Shown here: positions 1 to 9,998 of the stretch, one piece after another
How the letters are laid out: every line of letters begins with the position of its first letter
Position numbering within the stretch: the first letter of the stretch is position 1
Assembly (NCBI RefSeq): GCF_029961145.1
Contig: NZ_JASBRG010000005.1
Coordinates: forward strand, 496,001-560,000
From: Pinibacter soli
GTDB taxonomy: Bacteria; Bacteroidota; Bacteroidia; Chitinophagales; Chitinophagaceae
Reading direction: 5' to 3'
Length of the DNA: 64,000 nucleotides
Notes under the pieces: model-generated
Told to the model about the DNA's origin: nothing
The model's input: the letters and a program-made list of their open reading frames with translations, nothing else
The model's database searches: none
Made by a program: the position numbers and the translations under genes

Positions 1-1
1 T

Positions 2-2332
2 GCCATTGCAAACAATATACTTGCAGCGGGTCACGACGTAGGCGATAAAAAAGCAACAACTAGCAACTACGACAAGTTGCCTGACTGCTGCAAATACAGA
101 GAAGAGTTGTCTGATTCCAGCAATGCGAATCATGAGGATTCTCTTGCAACATCAACAGGCAACATTGTTAAAGGCATCGTTTTGCAAAGCGACAAAAAAG
201 GCAACCTACTTCCGCTTACAGGCGCTAGCATTGTGTGGTTAAGCAACGGCAAAGGTGTTACAACCGATTCCTTTGGCGGGTTTCAAATACCAAAGTCCGA
301 CACAGACAACAGACTTGTTATTAGCTATACCGGCTATCGCGCTGATACGATTACAGTAACCGGTCACGATGAATTAAAAATCGTAATGGCATCAGACAAA
401 ACGTTGAAGGAAGTAATTGTCACCTCAAGGCAACGATCAACATATTTATCCATGTTATCTCCTATCCGCACAGAAGTGATAACGGGCAAGGAACTTTTAA
501 AAGCAGCCTGTTGCAACCTGAGTGAAAGCTTTGAAACCAATCCTTCTGTAGATGTTTCTTACAACGATGCGGTGACTGGTTCCAAACAAATTCAACTGCT
601 CGGCCTTAGCGGAAATTACACGCAACTCACAGTAGAAAATTTGCCCGGTCCACGCGGCATTGCAACGCCACTTGGATTGAATTCAATCGCGGGGCCGTGG
701 GTGGAATCAATTCAACTTACAAAAGGAATCGGCTCTGTAGCAAACGGCTATGAAAGCATTGCAGGTCAAATAAACGTTGAACTGAAAAAACCTGAGAGCG
801 AACATTTGTATGCAAACGTATATGTAAATGATTTTGGCAAAACAGATCTCAATCTTAATCTTTCGCAACGCATCAATAAAAAATGGGGAACTGCATTATT
901 GCTGCACGACGATTTCCTCGCAAATAAAAATCTGGATCAAAACAAAGATGGTTTCCGTGATTTACCCACCGGCAATCAATTCAGCCTTGTGAACCGCTGG
1001 GCTTACAATGACGAAAAAGGTCTTTCATCACAATTTGGCGTTAAGGTATTAACTGATAACAGAACAGGCGGCCAAACTGATTTTAATGCATCTGAAGACA
1101 AATACACGACCAACAGTTATGGGCTTGGTATAAAAACCAACAGATATGAGTTTTTTGCAAAAACAGGATATATTTTTCCAGAAAAGCAATATAAAAGCAT
1201 TGGCTTGCAATTATCCGGCATCAGTCATCAACAGGATTCATATTTTGGATTAACAGATTATAATGCGAAACAACAAAACGTTTACGCGAATCTGATTTAT
1301 CAATCCATTATTCATTCTACAACCCATAAGTTTAGAACAGGCATTTCATTTCTGTATGACAACTATGATGAGGTTTTCAAAAAAACAGATTACCAAAGAA
1401 GAGAAGTAGTGCCCGGCGCTTTTTTTGAATACACCTACACTCCTGTTGAAAAACTGAATGTGGTAGCAGGATTACGTGCAGATCACAACAATCTGTTCGG
1501 CTTCTTTGCAACTCCGCGTATCCATGTACGTTATGAACCAATAAAAGGAACTACTATAAGGGTAAGTGCAGGTAAAGGACAACGAACGGCAAATATTTTT
1601 GCAGAAAACATGAGCGTGTTTGTGAGTTCGAGAACAGTGAACATCATTAATGCAGAAGCAGGTAAAGCATACGGCCTAAACCCCGAAGTAGCGTGGAACA
1701 AAGGCATTAGCGTTGATCAAAAATTCAAGCTGTTTCACAATGATGCATTGTTGAGTCTTGATTATTTTAGAAACGATTTTACTAACCAGGTTGTAGTCGA
1801 TCTTGAAAATACGAGAACAGTTAACTTCTACAATTTGCAAGGCAAATCATTCTCCAACAGCTTTCAGGCGCAAATGAATTTTGAGCCTGTTAAAAAATTA
1901 GAGGTCCGTCTTGCTTACAGATACTATGATGTGCGCACCGACTACAATGGCAAGTTACTGGAACGTCCATTGATGGCAAAGAACAGGGCATTTGCAAATA
2001 TTGCTTATGCGATATCTGGTTGGAAATTTGACTACACTATTAACTATGTTGGTAAAAAGAGAATTCCGAGCACTGATGGTAACCCTGCGCCATACCAGCT
2101 TTCAACCTCCTCTCCAGACTATGTGTTGATGAATGCACAGATCAGCAAAACTGTTGGTAAAAAACAAAAAATGGATTTCTATGTAGGTTCCGAAAACATT
2201 TCCAATTACAAACAACCAAACGCGATCGTCGCAGCGGATCAACCTTTCAGTCCTTATTTTGACGCCTCGATGATATGGGGACCAGTTAGTGGCAGAATGT
2301 TGTATGCGGGATGGAGGATGAAGATCGATTAG
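2..2332 (+). CDS. TonB-dependent receptor with N-terminal heavy-metal-binding (HMA-like) remnant, 5' end outside window
   Basis: The frame is open to the left edge, so the gene starts upstream; the TTG at 77 is not a credible start. The first ~35 codons, ending in a KLPDCCKYR motif at about 74-100, look like the C-terminal end of the HMA-type domains seen in small Bacteroidota metal-binding proteins. Then follow a carboxypeptidase-like regulatory domain (about 170-410), a TonB-box-like stretch (KEVIVTSRQ), a plug domain (about 450-800) and a 22-strand-type outer-membrane barrel to the stop at 2332. Family knowledge: TonB-dependent receptors import chelated metals or other ligands using ExbBD-TonB energy. 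Inference: the HMA fusion points to copper or another soft metal. The domain that would carry CxxC lies outside the window, so the metal is unproven. The stop abuts a dispersed repeat. Confidence 0.85.
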   Translation, partial: AIANNILAAGHDVGDKKATTSNYDKLPDCCKYREELSDSSNANHEDSLATSTGNIVKGIVLQSDKKGNLLPLTGASIVWLSNGKGVTTDSFGGFQIPKSDTDNRLVISYTGYRADTITVTGHDELKIVMASDKTLKEVIVTSRQRSTYLSMLSPIRTEVITGKELLKAACCNLSESFETNPSVDVSYNDAVTGSKQIQLLGLSGNYTQLTVENLPGPRGIATPLGLNSIAGPWVESIQLTKGIGSVANGYESIAGQINVELKKPESEHLYANVYVNDFGKTDLNLNLSQRINKKWGTALLLHDDFLANKNLDQNKDGFRDLPTGNQFSLVNRWAYNDEKGLSSQFGVKVLTDNRTGGQTDFNASEDKYTTNSYGLGIKTNRYEFFAKTGYIFPEKQYKSIGLQLSGISHQQDSYFGLTDYNAKQQNVYANLIYQSIIHSTTHKFRTGISFLYDNYDEVFKKTDYQRREVVPGAFFEYTYTPVEKLNVVAGLRADHNNLFGFFATPRIHVRYEPIKGTTIRVSAGKGQRTANIFAENMSVFVSSRTVNIINAEAGKAYGLNPEVAWNKGISVDQKFKLFHNDALLSLDYFRNDFTNQVVVDLENTRTVNFYNLQGKSFSNSFQAQMNFEPVKKLEVRLAYRYYDVRTDYNGKLLERPLMAKNRAFANIAYAISGWKFDYTINYVGKKRIPSTDGNPAPYQLSTSSPDYVLMNAQISKTVGKKQKMDFYVGSENISNYKQPNAIVAADQPFSPYFDASMIWGPVSGRMLYAGWRMKID

Positions 2333-2340
2333 AGAGGAAC

Positions 2341-2556
2341 GCAGATTTTCATGATTGTGATGGCTTATCAGCATCAGCTTTTTCACCACTAAGACACTTA
2401 GGCCACTAAGCCCACTAAGAGATTCAAAACATTCGGAGAACCTTAGGAAACTTAGTGGCCTAAGTGTCTTAGTGGTAAATCTTGATGCCAGCGCTATAGT
2501 GCTCCTCCACCCTAAATACTAAAATCGTGACCAATCATCACAATCATCAAATCTGC
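2341..2556. repeat. Nested inverted repeats between receptor and M1 peptidase genes
   Basis: The outer arms are 2341-2363 and 2534-2556: a GCAGATTTTCATGATTGTGA-type word and its imperfect reverse complement. Inside lies a perfect 25-bp inverted repeat, 2386-2410 with 2451-2475, beginning CCACTAAGACACTTAGG, with a 40-nt spacer. The left outer arm begins 8 nt after the receptor stop codon. A related outer arm pair is found at 25746-25777/25947-25966. No open reading frame was seen in the 308-nt gap, which also holds the upstream region of the M1 peptidase gene. Confidence 0.9.
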
Positions 2557-2608
2557 CTGCCCGAAAGAATTTCATTCAGGTGGGCGTCCCTTTCCTAAAA
2601 TCTTATTC

Positions 2609-2616
2609 TATCTTTA
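2609..2616 (+). promoter_or_regulatory. Possible -7 box for the M1 peptidase gene
   Basis: TATCTTTA matches the Bacteroidota -7 consensus TAnnTTTG at all fixed positions but the last. It lies 24 nt before the ATG at 2641. No convincing -33 TTTG was seen at 19-21 nt spacing. Confidence 0.35.
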
Positions 2617-2640
2617 GAGCCTTAAACACAATAACTAAAA

Positions 2641-4593
2641 ATGAGAAAAGTTTTTACGGGAGTATTCTCCGTACTCTTTTTTGCGGCGCTCACCGCCCAA
2701 TCGCAAACCCCGTCCAAATTTGACCAGCACGAAGCCTTTGCTCCTTTCTTCTATCCTGCTTATGGTGATGATATTCGCACAGCTGCAGGTACTCCGGGAA
2801 AAGCATATTGGCAGAACAGCGCCGATTACAAAATCGATGTTTCGCTGGATGATAGCAACCACGTGATAAGCGGTTCTGTAATCATTACTTATAAAAATAA
2901 CAGTCCGGAAAAGTTGCCATTCCTTTGGCTGCAACTGGACCAGAATATTTACAGCCTTAAATCAAGAGGTGTTGCTACAACCGCCATCACTGGCGGACGC
3001 TGGGCCAACAGAGGTTTTGACGGTGGCTACGATATCAAGTCCGTTTCATTGATATCCGGTAAAAAAGAAGACAAAGCTGACTACAACATTACCGACACGA
3101 GAATGCAGATTACTTTGCCAAATGCCATGAAAGCCAACGGCGATTCACTGAGAATCAAAATTGATTATTCTTTCGCAATTCCTGAATATGGCACAGACCG
3201 TATGGGCAGACAAAAAACAAAGAACGGTTGGGTGTATGAAATTGCACAATGGTATCCACGCATGTGTGTATATGACAATGTGCTTGGATGGAATACTTTG
3301 CCTTATTTGGGCCAGGGAGAGTTTTATCTTGAATATGGCAATTTTGATTTCACCATCAATACTTCTCCTAAGCAAATTGTAGTGGCTTCCGGTGAGTTGG
3401 TAAACCCAAATGAGGTGTTGACTGCAGATCAAATCAGCCGTTTGAAGCGAGCGAAAGAGAGCGACAAAACAGTAATGATCAGAAGCGATAAAGAAGTTAC
3501 CGACAAAACTACAAGACCTGCAAAAGGCAGACTGACATGGCATTTCAAATGCACCAATGCAAGAGACGTTGCATGGGCAGCATCTGAGGCTTTTGTATGG
3601 GACGCCGCAAAGATCAATTTGCCAAGCGGTAAAAAATCTTTGGCAATGTCTGTTTATCCTGTTGAAAGCTCGAAAGAAACATCATGGAAAAGGTCCACTG
3701 AATTTGTGAAAGGCTGTATCGAACATTACTCAACTCAATGGTACGAATACACATATCCTGTAGCAACCAACGTTGCAGGCATTGTAGGTGGTATGGAATA
3801 TCCCGGCATTGTTTTCTGCTCTTCTTATGCAGGAGGCGGTTCATTGTGGGGTGTTACGAGCCACGAGTTTGGTCACAACTGGTTCCCGATGATTGTTGGT
3901 AGCAACGAAAGAAAATATCCATGGATGGATGAAGGTTTCAATACTTTCATCAATGGTGTTGCTGACAAGAGCTTCAACAAAGGAGAGTTTGTTAACACCA
4001 ACAATGCCAACAGACACAAGGGGGCAAAATATATGTTTGGCGATAAATCTGAAAGCATTATGACTGTACCCGATGTAACAGCTCCTTTCAACCTCGGCAA
4101 TGTTGCATATGGCAAACCTGGAATGGGCCTTGACCTTTTACGTGATGTAATTCTCGGCCCAAAACGTTTCGATGAATCCTTCAGATATTATATCAACAAC
4201 TGGGCATTCAAGCACCCAACTCCGTGGGATTTCTTCCACGCCATGGAAAACTATAGCGGCGAGAACCTCGACTGGTTCTGGCGCGGCTGGTTCATGAAGA
4301 ACTGGAAACTTGATCAGGCAGTTACTAATGTTGAGTATGTGAAAAATGACAGCACTCAAGGATCTATTATCACGATCGATAACCTTGAGCAGTTACCAAT
4401 GCCTGTTACACTGGAAATCAAAGAAGCGAATGGAACTGTCAGCCGTGTTCAATTGCCTGTTGAAATCTGGCAGCACGGAAGTTCATGGAAAGTGAAATAT
4501 GCTTCTACAAGCAAAATAGAATCTGTAACCATTGATCCGGACAATGTATTGCCTGATGTAGATGATTCAAACAATACATGGAAAGCTCAGTAA
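2641..4593 (+). CDS. M1 family zinc metallopeptidase, secreted
   Basis: The 650-aa protein starts with a signal peptide (about residues 1-21, ending AQSQ). The zinc site is complete: H408-E409-F-G-H412 followed by N-W, with the third ligand E431 in WMDEGF, the spacing expected for gluzincins. A GGMEY stretch about 25 residues earlier matches the GxMEN exopeptidase motif with Asn replaced by Tyr. Family knowledge: M1 enzymes are aminopeptidases with an N-terminal beta-sandwich domain. Here the protein is probably periplasmic or surface-located and degrades peptides. It converges on the SusD gene, with a strong bidirectional terminator between them. The missing Asn of GxMEN may alter substrate choice. 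Confidence 0.9.
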   Translation: MRKVFTGVFSVLFFAALTAQSQTPSKFDQHEAFAPFFYPAYGDDIRTAAGTPGKAYWQNSADYKIDVSLDDSNHVISGSVIITYKNNSPEKLPFLWLQLDQNIYSLKSRGVATTAITGGRWANRGFDGGYDIKSVSLISGKKEDKADYNITDTRMQITLPNAMKANGDSLRIKIDYSFAIPEYGTDRMGRQKTKNGWVYEIAQWYPRMCVYDNVLGWNTLPYLGQGEFYLEYGNFDFTINTSPKQIVVASGELVNPNEVLTADQISRLKRAKESDKTVMIRSDKEVTDKTTRPAKGRLTWHFKCTNARDVAWAASEAFVWDAAKINLPSGKKSLAMSVYPVESSKETSWKRSTEFVKGCIEHYSTQWYEYTYPVATNVAGIVGGMEYPGIVFCSSYAGGGSLWGVTSHEFGHNWFPMIVGSNERKYPWMDEGFNTFINGVADKSFNKGEFVNTNNANRHKGAKYMFGDKSESIMTVPDVTAPFNLGNVAYGKPGMGLDLLRDVILGPKRFDESFRYYINNWAFKHPTPWDFFHAMENYSGENLDWFWRGWFMKNWKLDQAVTNVEYVKNDSTQGSIITIDNLEQLPMPVTLEIKEANGTVSRVQLPVEIWQHGSSWKVKYASTSKIESVTIDPDNVLPDVDDSNNTWKAQ

Positions 4594-4623
4594 GATAATA
4601 CGCAGATAGTGCAATAATTATCA

Positions 4624-4669
4624 TTTAAAATAAATAGCCGCTCGGACTCGAGCGGCTATTTATTTTAAA
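4624..4669. terminator. Bidirectional intrinsic terminator
   Basis: A perfect 21-bp stem (4624-4644 with 4649-4669) has a 4-nt loop. The outer part is A/T-rich, so both strands have a GC-rich stem (AGCCGCTCG core) followed by a T-rich tail. It sits between the convergent M1 peptidase and SusD genes and can end transcription from both sides. Confidence 0.9.
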
Positions 4670-4735
4670 AATAGATTTATAACATTATTTTCCTAAAGTC
4701 ATAATCTATAATTCTTAGTGTGTACACCAAAAATC

Positions 4736-6166
4736 CTAGTGTTTGTCCCAGAAAAGTTTTGTTTCTACCTTATCGCCTCCAATAGCAGTAGATGCAGCAT
4801 TGTAATTATCCTTATTCAAATTCTGTTCTTGCACAGGATATGTGTATCTAACAGGGAAACCTGATTGTGCTGCGGCCGGTGGGGCCAGTTTTGGAAAATC
4901 CAAACGCCTGATCTCTGTCCAGCTTTCAAAACCGCGATTGTAAAGAGCCAGCCATTTTTGATAACCGATCTTTTGTTTGTAATCTCCTTTTGAAGTTCCG
5001 TAAGCTACATCTGGTTTTGCAAGATATGTGTTGGCATCTGCTGTTGTTGCGCCCCAGTAAGTAATAGACGCTGTAACGCCGTTGTTATAGTGTTGAGCCG
5101 CCGTGCCACCCACGTTCATTCCACGCTCAACTGCTTCTGCAAGGTGCAATTCAACTTCTGCATAATCCATTACCAAAGCTTCGAAGCTTGCATTTGTTAT
5201 TTTGGAGCTTGGAGGAGAGAATTGAGAATAAGTATTACCCTTTCCTACAATACCACCTACATAGTTACCATCCTTGTTAGTTCCAAAATACTGAGACAAT
5301 CTTGGATCGCCCAAAGTCTTCATGGTATCTATGATTGGCTTAGCGCCAACAAAGTCATGACGGCCACTTTGAATAAGGTCAACCCAGATAGGATTTGTAT
5401 TGGGAGGTGCCGCAAGGTATTTAAATACTGCATTATCTGCATTTGATTTAAACACTTTTGGAGCTGCAGACTCAACTACTGATTTTGCTTTAACTGCATC
5501 GTAATCAGAGATTGTCATGCCCAATCTTAATTTCAAAGAATTACCAAAAGCAACCCATTTAGAAACGTCTCCACCATACAGCAGATCGCTCTCGCCAAAA
5601 CCATCTGCAGTTGGATCCAAAGCTGCGAGCGAAGTGTCGATCCTTGTCAGCAGGTCATAGTAAACAGTTTTCGCGTCGTCATACTTCGGCGTAAGATTGT
5701 TTACATCTAATGCCTGGGAATATGGAACATCGCCAAATGAGTTTACCAGAATTGAATAAGTGTACACTTGCATGATATCTGTGATCGCTGCCTGGTTCTT
5801 CAACTGAGCAGCTGTAACAGTGGCCGGATCCTGCGCATAGATTTTGCTTTTTGCCAGCTTCAGGTTATTAAGGATATCGCGGTACAATGTGTTCCAGTAT
5901 GATTGAGGAATATTTCTTGTTACTAAATCATAGTTTGTTTCATCGGTATAAGTTGTTTCTGTCCAGTATTGATCGACCAATCTGAAGATATTGAAGTTCA
6001 CGCTGGAACTGGTCATAATATCCACCACGTTCTTTTGCGCATTGGCAAAAAGCGATGGTGCAGGAACATCAGTCGGTTTTTTATCTTCAGCGTTTAGATC
6101 CTGAATATCTTTTTTACAAGACACCATCAGCACGCCAACAGACAATATTGCTAATAATTTTTTCAT
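4736..6166 (-). CDS. SusD/RagB-family outer-membrane nutrient-binding lipoprotein
   Basis: The 476-aa protein has a lipoprotein signal peptide with lipobox VLMVSC and acylated Cys17. The body has the alpha-helical TPR-like layout of SusD proteins, including N-terminal NxxF/YW-type segments and a C-terminal FPVRYTYPVQEQNLN stretch typical of the RagB/SusD end. The length fits the shorter SusD-like subfamily. It starts 30 nt downstream of the SusC gene, so the two are surely one operon. Role by family: it binds the ligand at the cell surface and forms the lid of the SusC channel. The ligand is unknown; no glycosidase, sulfatase, ECF sigma or anti-sigma gene lies next to the pair. Confidence 0.93.
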   Translation of the reverse strand: MKKLLAILSVGVLMVSCKKDIQDLNAEDKKPTDVPAPSLFANAQKNVVDIMTSSSVNFNIFRLVDQYWTETTYTDETNYDLVTRNIPQSYWNTLYRDILNNLKLAKSKIYAQDPATVTAAQLKNQAAITDIMQVYTYSILVNSFGDVPYSQALDVNNLTPKYDDAKTVYYDLLTRIDTSLAALDPTADGFGESDLLYGGDVSKWVAFGNSLKLRLGMTISDYDAVKAKSVVESAAPKVFKSNADNAVFKYLAAPPNTNPIWVDLIQSGRHDFVGAKPIIDTMKTLGDPRLSQYFGTNKDGNYVGGIVGKGNTYSQFSPPSSKITNASFEALVMDYAEVELHLAEAVERGMNVGGTAAQHYNNGVTASITYWGATTADANTYLAKPDVAYGTSKGDYKQKIGYQKWLALYNRGFESWTEIRRLDFPKLAPPAAAQSGFPVRYTYPVQEQNLNKDNYNAASTAIGGDKVETKLFWDKH

Positions 6167-6196
6167 TTTTTAATCTTTTAGTCTTCCTTTAAAAAA

Positions 6197-9100
6197 TTAG
6201 AATTTCAGTTTTACGTTCAAACCAATGGCTCTTGTTGAAGGATAAGCACCCACCTGATAACCTTGAAGGTTTCCAGAGCTAATGCCTTCTTCAGGATCTG
6301 AGTAAGGAAGGTTCTTGTGAATGATCCAAAGGTTACGACCAAATAAAGACACATCTATTCCTTTGAAGACTTTTGTTGACTCCATCATTCTGTCAGGGAA
6401 AGAATATGTCAAAGTAAGATCTCTTAATTTAACATAGCTCGCATCATAGATAAATGCTGCGGCAGGTTTCCTGTAGTAACCATATGCACCAAACAATGTG
6501 CTGATATCAACTCTTGTAGTGTTTGGTTTTCCATCAGATTGGTTAACACCCGGGTTGATGATACCACCACCATCTGCAATTGAATTTCTTACAGGATTTC
6601 CTTTGTCGTTCAGGCCCGCTGTTTCAGGATACAATCCTGTAGCTAAACCGTAATACATATCAAGAGAGAACAAGTCTCCGCCCTGACGTATATCGATAAG
6701 GAAACTCAACGCAAGGTTTTTGTATTTGAAAGTGTTGTTGATACCGCCGATCCAATCAGGATTGATATTACCAATCACATCGTTAGAAGTAGCTGATTTC
6801 ACGTAGTAACCATTTGCTTTAACTTCTGGTTGGTGACTATCCGGATTGTACACAAAGTTCTGACCGCGGATCGTTCCGTAAGGCTCGCCCAATGCAGCGT
6901 TCAATGTTACACCACCCTGGAATGACCCAAGCTGGAAGTTTTGAATACCTTCACCCAAAGACACAACCTTGTTACGGTTTCTTGTCCAGTTAAGAACGAT
7001 GTTCCAGGAGAAGTCTTGTGTTTTGATTGGCGTACCGTTCAATGAAACTTCAACACCTTGGTTATCAATTTCACCTACGTTGATGTATTTAGCATCGAAA
7101 CCAGTTGCTCTTGAAATAGGAGCCGGAACGATCTGGTTAACTGTTTTTGTGTTGTAATAAGTAACATCAAAACCTAAACGGTTTTTAAGAAAAGCCATTT
7201 CCACACCCCCTTCGAAAGATTTTGTTTTTTCAGGAACAAGATTAGGATTGTTCTTGATTACCAGTGCCGGATTCAACGAACTGATTGAGTTGTTTGAACC
7301 AACAGAAGTCATCGCAGTGTTACCAAATGCAGGGTTAATGCTGTAGTAGTCAACCAATGCTTTCGGATCGGCACTGTTACCCACTTCAGCATAGTTCAAC
7401 CTTGCTTTACCATAAGATAACCATGCAGCATTGTCAATGAGTTTAGAGAATACAAAACCCAAAGAAGCAGATGGATAATAGTACGTATTGTTGTCAACAG
7501 GCAATGTTGAAGATTTATCTCTTCTTCCTGTCAAATCAAGGAACAACATGTCTTTGTAACCCAAAGTTGCACTTGCGAAAAGTCCATCAACTCCAATTTG
7601 ATAATCGTTTTCGATAGCAGGCAAAGGAGGATTTTTTGTATTGTTCAGCGCATAAATGTTAGGCACTGACAAACCACCGTTTGTAGAAGCGAATGTTGAG
7701 CTGACACTGGTTCTTCTAATGTTAAGACCAACAGTTGCTTTCAAATTCAAATCCTTTGCAATGTCTTTATTGAAGTTCGCCAACAGGTCGTAGTTATACT
7801 CGCTGAAGCTTCTCAGGAATTTAGAATAGTAGGGAACTTCAAGACTTCCGACGGCAACTCTTTCTTCTTGTTTTTCATTGTAAGAATCAAGACTTACTCT
7901 ACCCAACACATCTAACCAGTCTGTGATTTTGTAAGTAAGGCCCATGTTGCCGAAGTATCTTGAACGGCCGTCTGTTTCATAGTTTTTGTAACGCACCCAG
8001 TAAGGGTTGTTCCAGAAAATAGGCACCAAACCATTAACAGGATCTGTTGGATCGGCCCAGTTCCATGTTACGTTCTTACCTGTTCTGTCATAAGCATCTT
8101 TGAGCTCTTTAACGTCTACGTTAGTTTGCCACCACTGTCTGAAGTTTGTCATCAGGTTAGTAGAGTGATCCCCGGAATAACCTGTACCATAACGTCCCTG
8201 GCCTGCAATTTTAGAGAAGTTCACGCTTGCAAAGGCCGTAAGTTTGGTGGTAAGATTGTAAGTGGCTCCAAAGTTAACAAGGTCCTTATTCACAAAGCTA
8301 TTTGGCAAAACGCCTTTGTCGTTGGACTTTGTATAACCGAGTTTAAAAGAACCTTTATCACCACCACCATCAATGTAAATACTGTTATTGAAATTAACAG
8401 GCTTTTCAAAAAAGGTAGTTGGGTCGTTTGCTCCTGCAATCCATGGAGTAGCTTTTCCATAATTAGGAGAAGATGCGTCAAACGCGTTCCATTGGTATAC
8501 CATTAAGCTCGGATCAAACTTGGCACCCCAGGAAGCATCTTCAGTAGTTGGTGTAACAAGATCGTCTACACCATCTCCGTTTGCATCAAAGTAAAAGAAA
8601 TTGCCATCAGGAGAACCATAGTCGTTTGCAGAACCATAGCCTCCGCCATAGCTGTGCTGATACTTTGCAAAAGTAGATTTGTCAATGGAAGCCATTGTAA
8701 CTCCGGAGTTTATAGTCACTCCTAAACCTCTTTTGCCCTTTTTCGTGGTGATCATGACCACCCCATTTGCTGCTCGGGAACCGTACAGAGCAGATGCCGC
8801 AGCACCTTTCAACACGTTAATGGACTCGATATCATCCGGGTTGATATCGGCAGCGGCGTTACCGTAGTCATAACCGCCACGTCCGGTTCTTTGATCAGAA
8901 GTATTGTTGTTACTGTTGTCGATAGGTACTCCATCCACAACAAATAACGCCTGGTTATTACCAACCAGAGATTTTGAACCGCGGATAACAACGTTGGTTG
9001 ACCCTCCCAATGTGTTGTTTTGTTTAATTTCTATACCGGATACTTTTCCGGACATCCCGCCGATGAAATTGTTAGCTCTTGTTTTAGCTACTTCATCTCC

Positions 9101-9475
9101 GTTTACTTGTTGTGCAGCATAAGGAAGAGAGTTTTTAGTTCTCCTAAGACCCATCGCTGTCACAACAACTTCGTTCAATTGGGTATCACCAGCTTTTAGC
9201 GCGATAATAACAGTAGACTCGCTTTCGATAGCAATCGCGGATGGCGCGAATCCTGTAGCAGAAACCAATAACTCTTTTGAGTTGCCGGCTTCAATTTTGA
9301 AATTACCATTTTGATCTGCTGATACACCGCGGGAGTTTCCTTTTAGTTTGACGGTGGCATAAGGGACAGGATTTCCCTTATCGTCTTTAACTTGTCCCGT
9401 AATTAAACGGGATTGACCATAGGTCAAAGCAGAGCATAGCAAAAGCCCTGCAAAGGCAGTTACGATTTTTCTCAT
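6197..9475 (-). CDS. SusC/RagA-family TonB-linked outer-membrane transporter
   Basis: The 1092-aa protein has a signal peptide (1-21), a carboxypeptidase-like regulatory domain (about 23-95), a TonB-box-like NEVVVTAMG at 101-109, a plug domain (about 112-250, with the VVIRG and LYGSRAANGVVMITTKKG stretches of SusC) and a large barrel ending in a C-terminal aromatic-type strand (NVKLKF). With the downstream SusD it forms a SusCD complex that imports oligomeric nutrients using TonB energy. There is no extended N-terminal signalling domain that would indicate control by an ECF anti-sigma pair. The upstream 520-nt gap carries several hairpins. Confidence 0.95.
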   Translation of the reverse strand: MRKIVTAFAGLLLCSALTYGQSRLITGQVKDDKGNPVPYATVKLKGNSRGVSADQNGNFKIEAGNSKELLVSATGFAPSAIAIESESTVIIALKAGDTQLNEVVVTAMGLRRTKNSLPYAAQQVNGDEVAKTRANNFIGGMSGKVSGIEIKQNNTLGGSTNVVIRGSKSLVGNNQALFVVDGVPIDNSNNNTSDQRTGRGGYDYGNAAADINPDDIESINVLKGAAASALYGSRAANGVVMITTKKGKRGLGVTINSGVTMASIDKSTFAKYQHSYGGGYGSANDYGSPDGNFFYFDANGDGVDDLVTPTTEDASWGAKFDPSLMVYQWNAFDASSPNYGKATPWIAGANDPTTFFEKPVNFNNSIYIDGGGDKGSFKLGYTKSNDKGVLPNSFVNKDLVNFGATYNLTTKLTAFASVNFSKIAGQGRYGTGYSGDHSTNLMTNFRQWWQTNVDVKELKDAYDRTGKNVTWNWADPTDPVNGLVPIFWNNPYWVRYKNYETDGRSRYFGNMGLTYKITDWLDVLGRVSLDSYNEKQEERVAVGSLEVPYYSKFLRSFSEYNYDLLANFNKDIAKDLNLKATVGLNIRRTSVSSTFASTNGGLSVPNIYALNNTKNPPLPAIENDYQIGVDGLFASATLGYKDMLFLDLTGRRDKSSTLPVDNNTYYYPSASLGFVFSKLIDNAAWLSYGKARLNYAEVGNSADPKALVDYYSINPAFGNTAMTSVGSNNSISSLNPALVIKNNPNLVPEKTKSFEGGVEMAFLKNRLGFDVTYYNTKTVNQIVPAPISRATGFDAKYINVGEIDNQGVEVSLNGTPIKTQDFSWNIVLNWTRNRNKVVSLGEGIQNFQLGSFQGGVTLNAALGEPYGTIRGQNFVYNPDSHQPEVKANGYYVKSATSNDVIGNINPDWIGGINNTFKYKNLALSFLIDIRQGGDLFSLDMYYGLATGLYPETAGLNDKGNPVRNSIADGGGIINPGVNQSDGKPNTTRVDISTLFGAYGYYRKPAAAFIYDASYVKLRDLTLTYSFPDRMMESTKVFKGIDVSLFGRNLWIIHKNLPYSDPEEGISSGNLQGYQVGAYPSTRAIGLNVKLKF

Positions 9476-9998
9476 GTGTGTTACTAATAGATGTTAATTA
9501 ATCTTGATTAACCCTTTATATAGGCCGCAAAAACCAAACGACCGATGCATAACAAATTGCAAATATTTTGTTAAACTTAAAACGATAACAAAAAATTAGA
9601 CCTTTTTGATTACCAGAAAAACTAGTAATCAACTTTCTAATTCAGGTTTTGGGATAATAAGGTAATAAGTAAAATGCGCAGGTTTTAAGAATGCATTGTA
9701 TTGCATTCTGTAAATGATTTAGCATTTTCTCACGTGTGTTTAATTTAAAAAATGGATGCAATCTGGAAATTTTCAATTTTTTATTTCCGGCGTACAGTTG
9801 ATTGCATTTTTTAGATCGCAATCAACAATATTAAAAAACATTAAATTCCAAAATCGGCGCCACATTTTAACAAAACTAAAAGTTATAATGTATCAAGAAA
9901 AGTACCAAAAAAGAAAAGTATGGTACAAAACGAATATATATGACGTTTTGAGACCATACTTTTTTTGAAAAAACCGAAAGAGCTCATCTAATAACCGA
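9476..9998. other. Gene-free leader region upstream of susCD with several small inverted repeats
   Basis: No credible gene was found; a 70-codon plus-strand frame at 9756 has no family resemblance and runs through the hairpins. There are three perfect short inverted repeats: 9606-9613/9625-9632 (TTGATTAC), 9688-9695/9702-9709 (AGAATGCA) and 9797-9805/9818-9826 (GTTGATTGC). A terminator follows at 9914-9964. The susC promoter must lie here, but no exact TAnnTTTG box was found on the minus strand. Confidence 0.6.
9914..9966 (-). terminator. Intrinsic terminator after the DUF3467 gene
   Basis: The stem 9914-9932 with 9944-9964 (AGTATGGT...CAAAACG, one small bulge) is flanked by A-runs on the left and T-runs on the right. 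It can therefore act on either strand. It lies 33 nt past the stop of the minus-strand DUF3467 gene, which it most likely serves. Confidence 0.7.

Noticed and set aside
5090-5446. 118-codon frame antisense to the SusD gene
   Set aside because: It is a shadow frame on the opposite strand of a well-supported gene, as are the other overlapping frames within sprA, susC and guaB.
9756-9968. 70-codon plus-strand frame in the susC leader
   Set aside because: It has no family resemblance, runs through three hairpins and the terminator, and has an A/T-driven Lys/Phe-rich composition. Not a credible gene.
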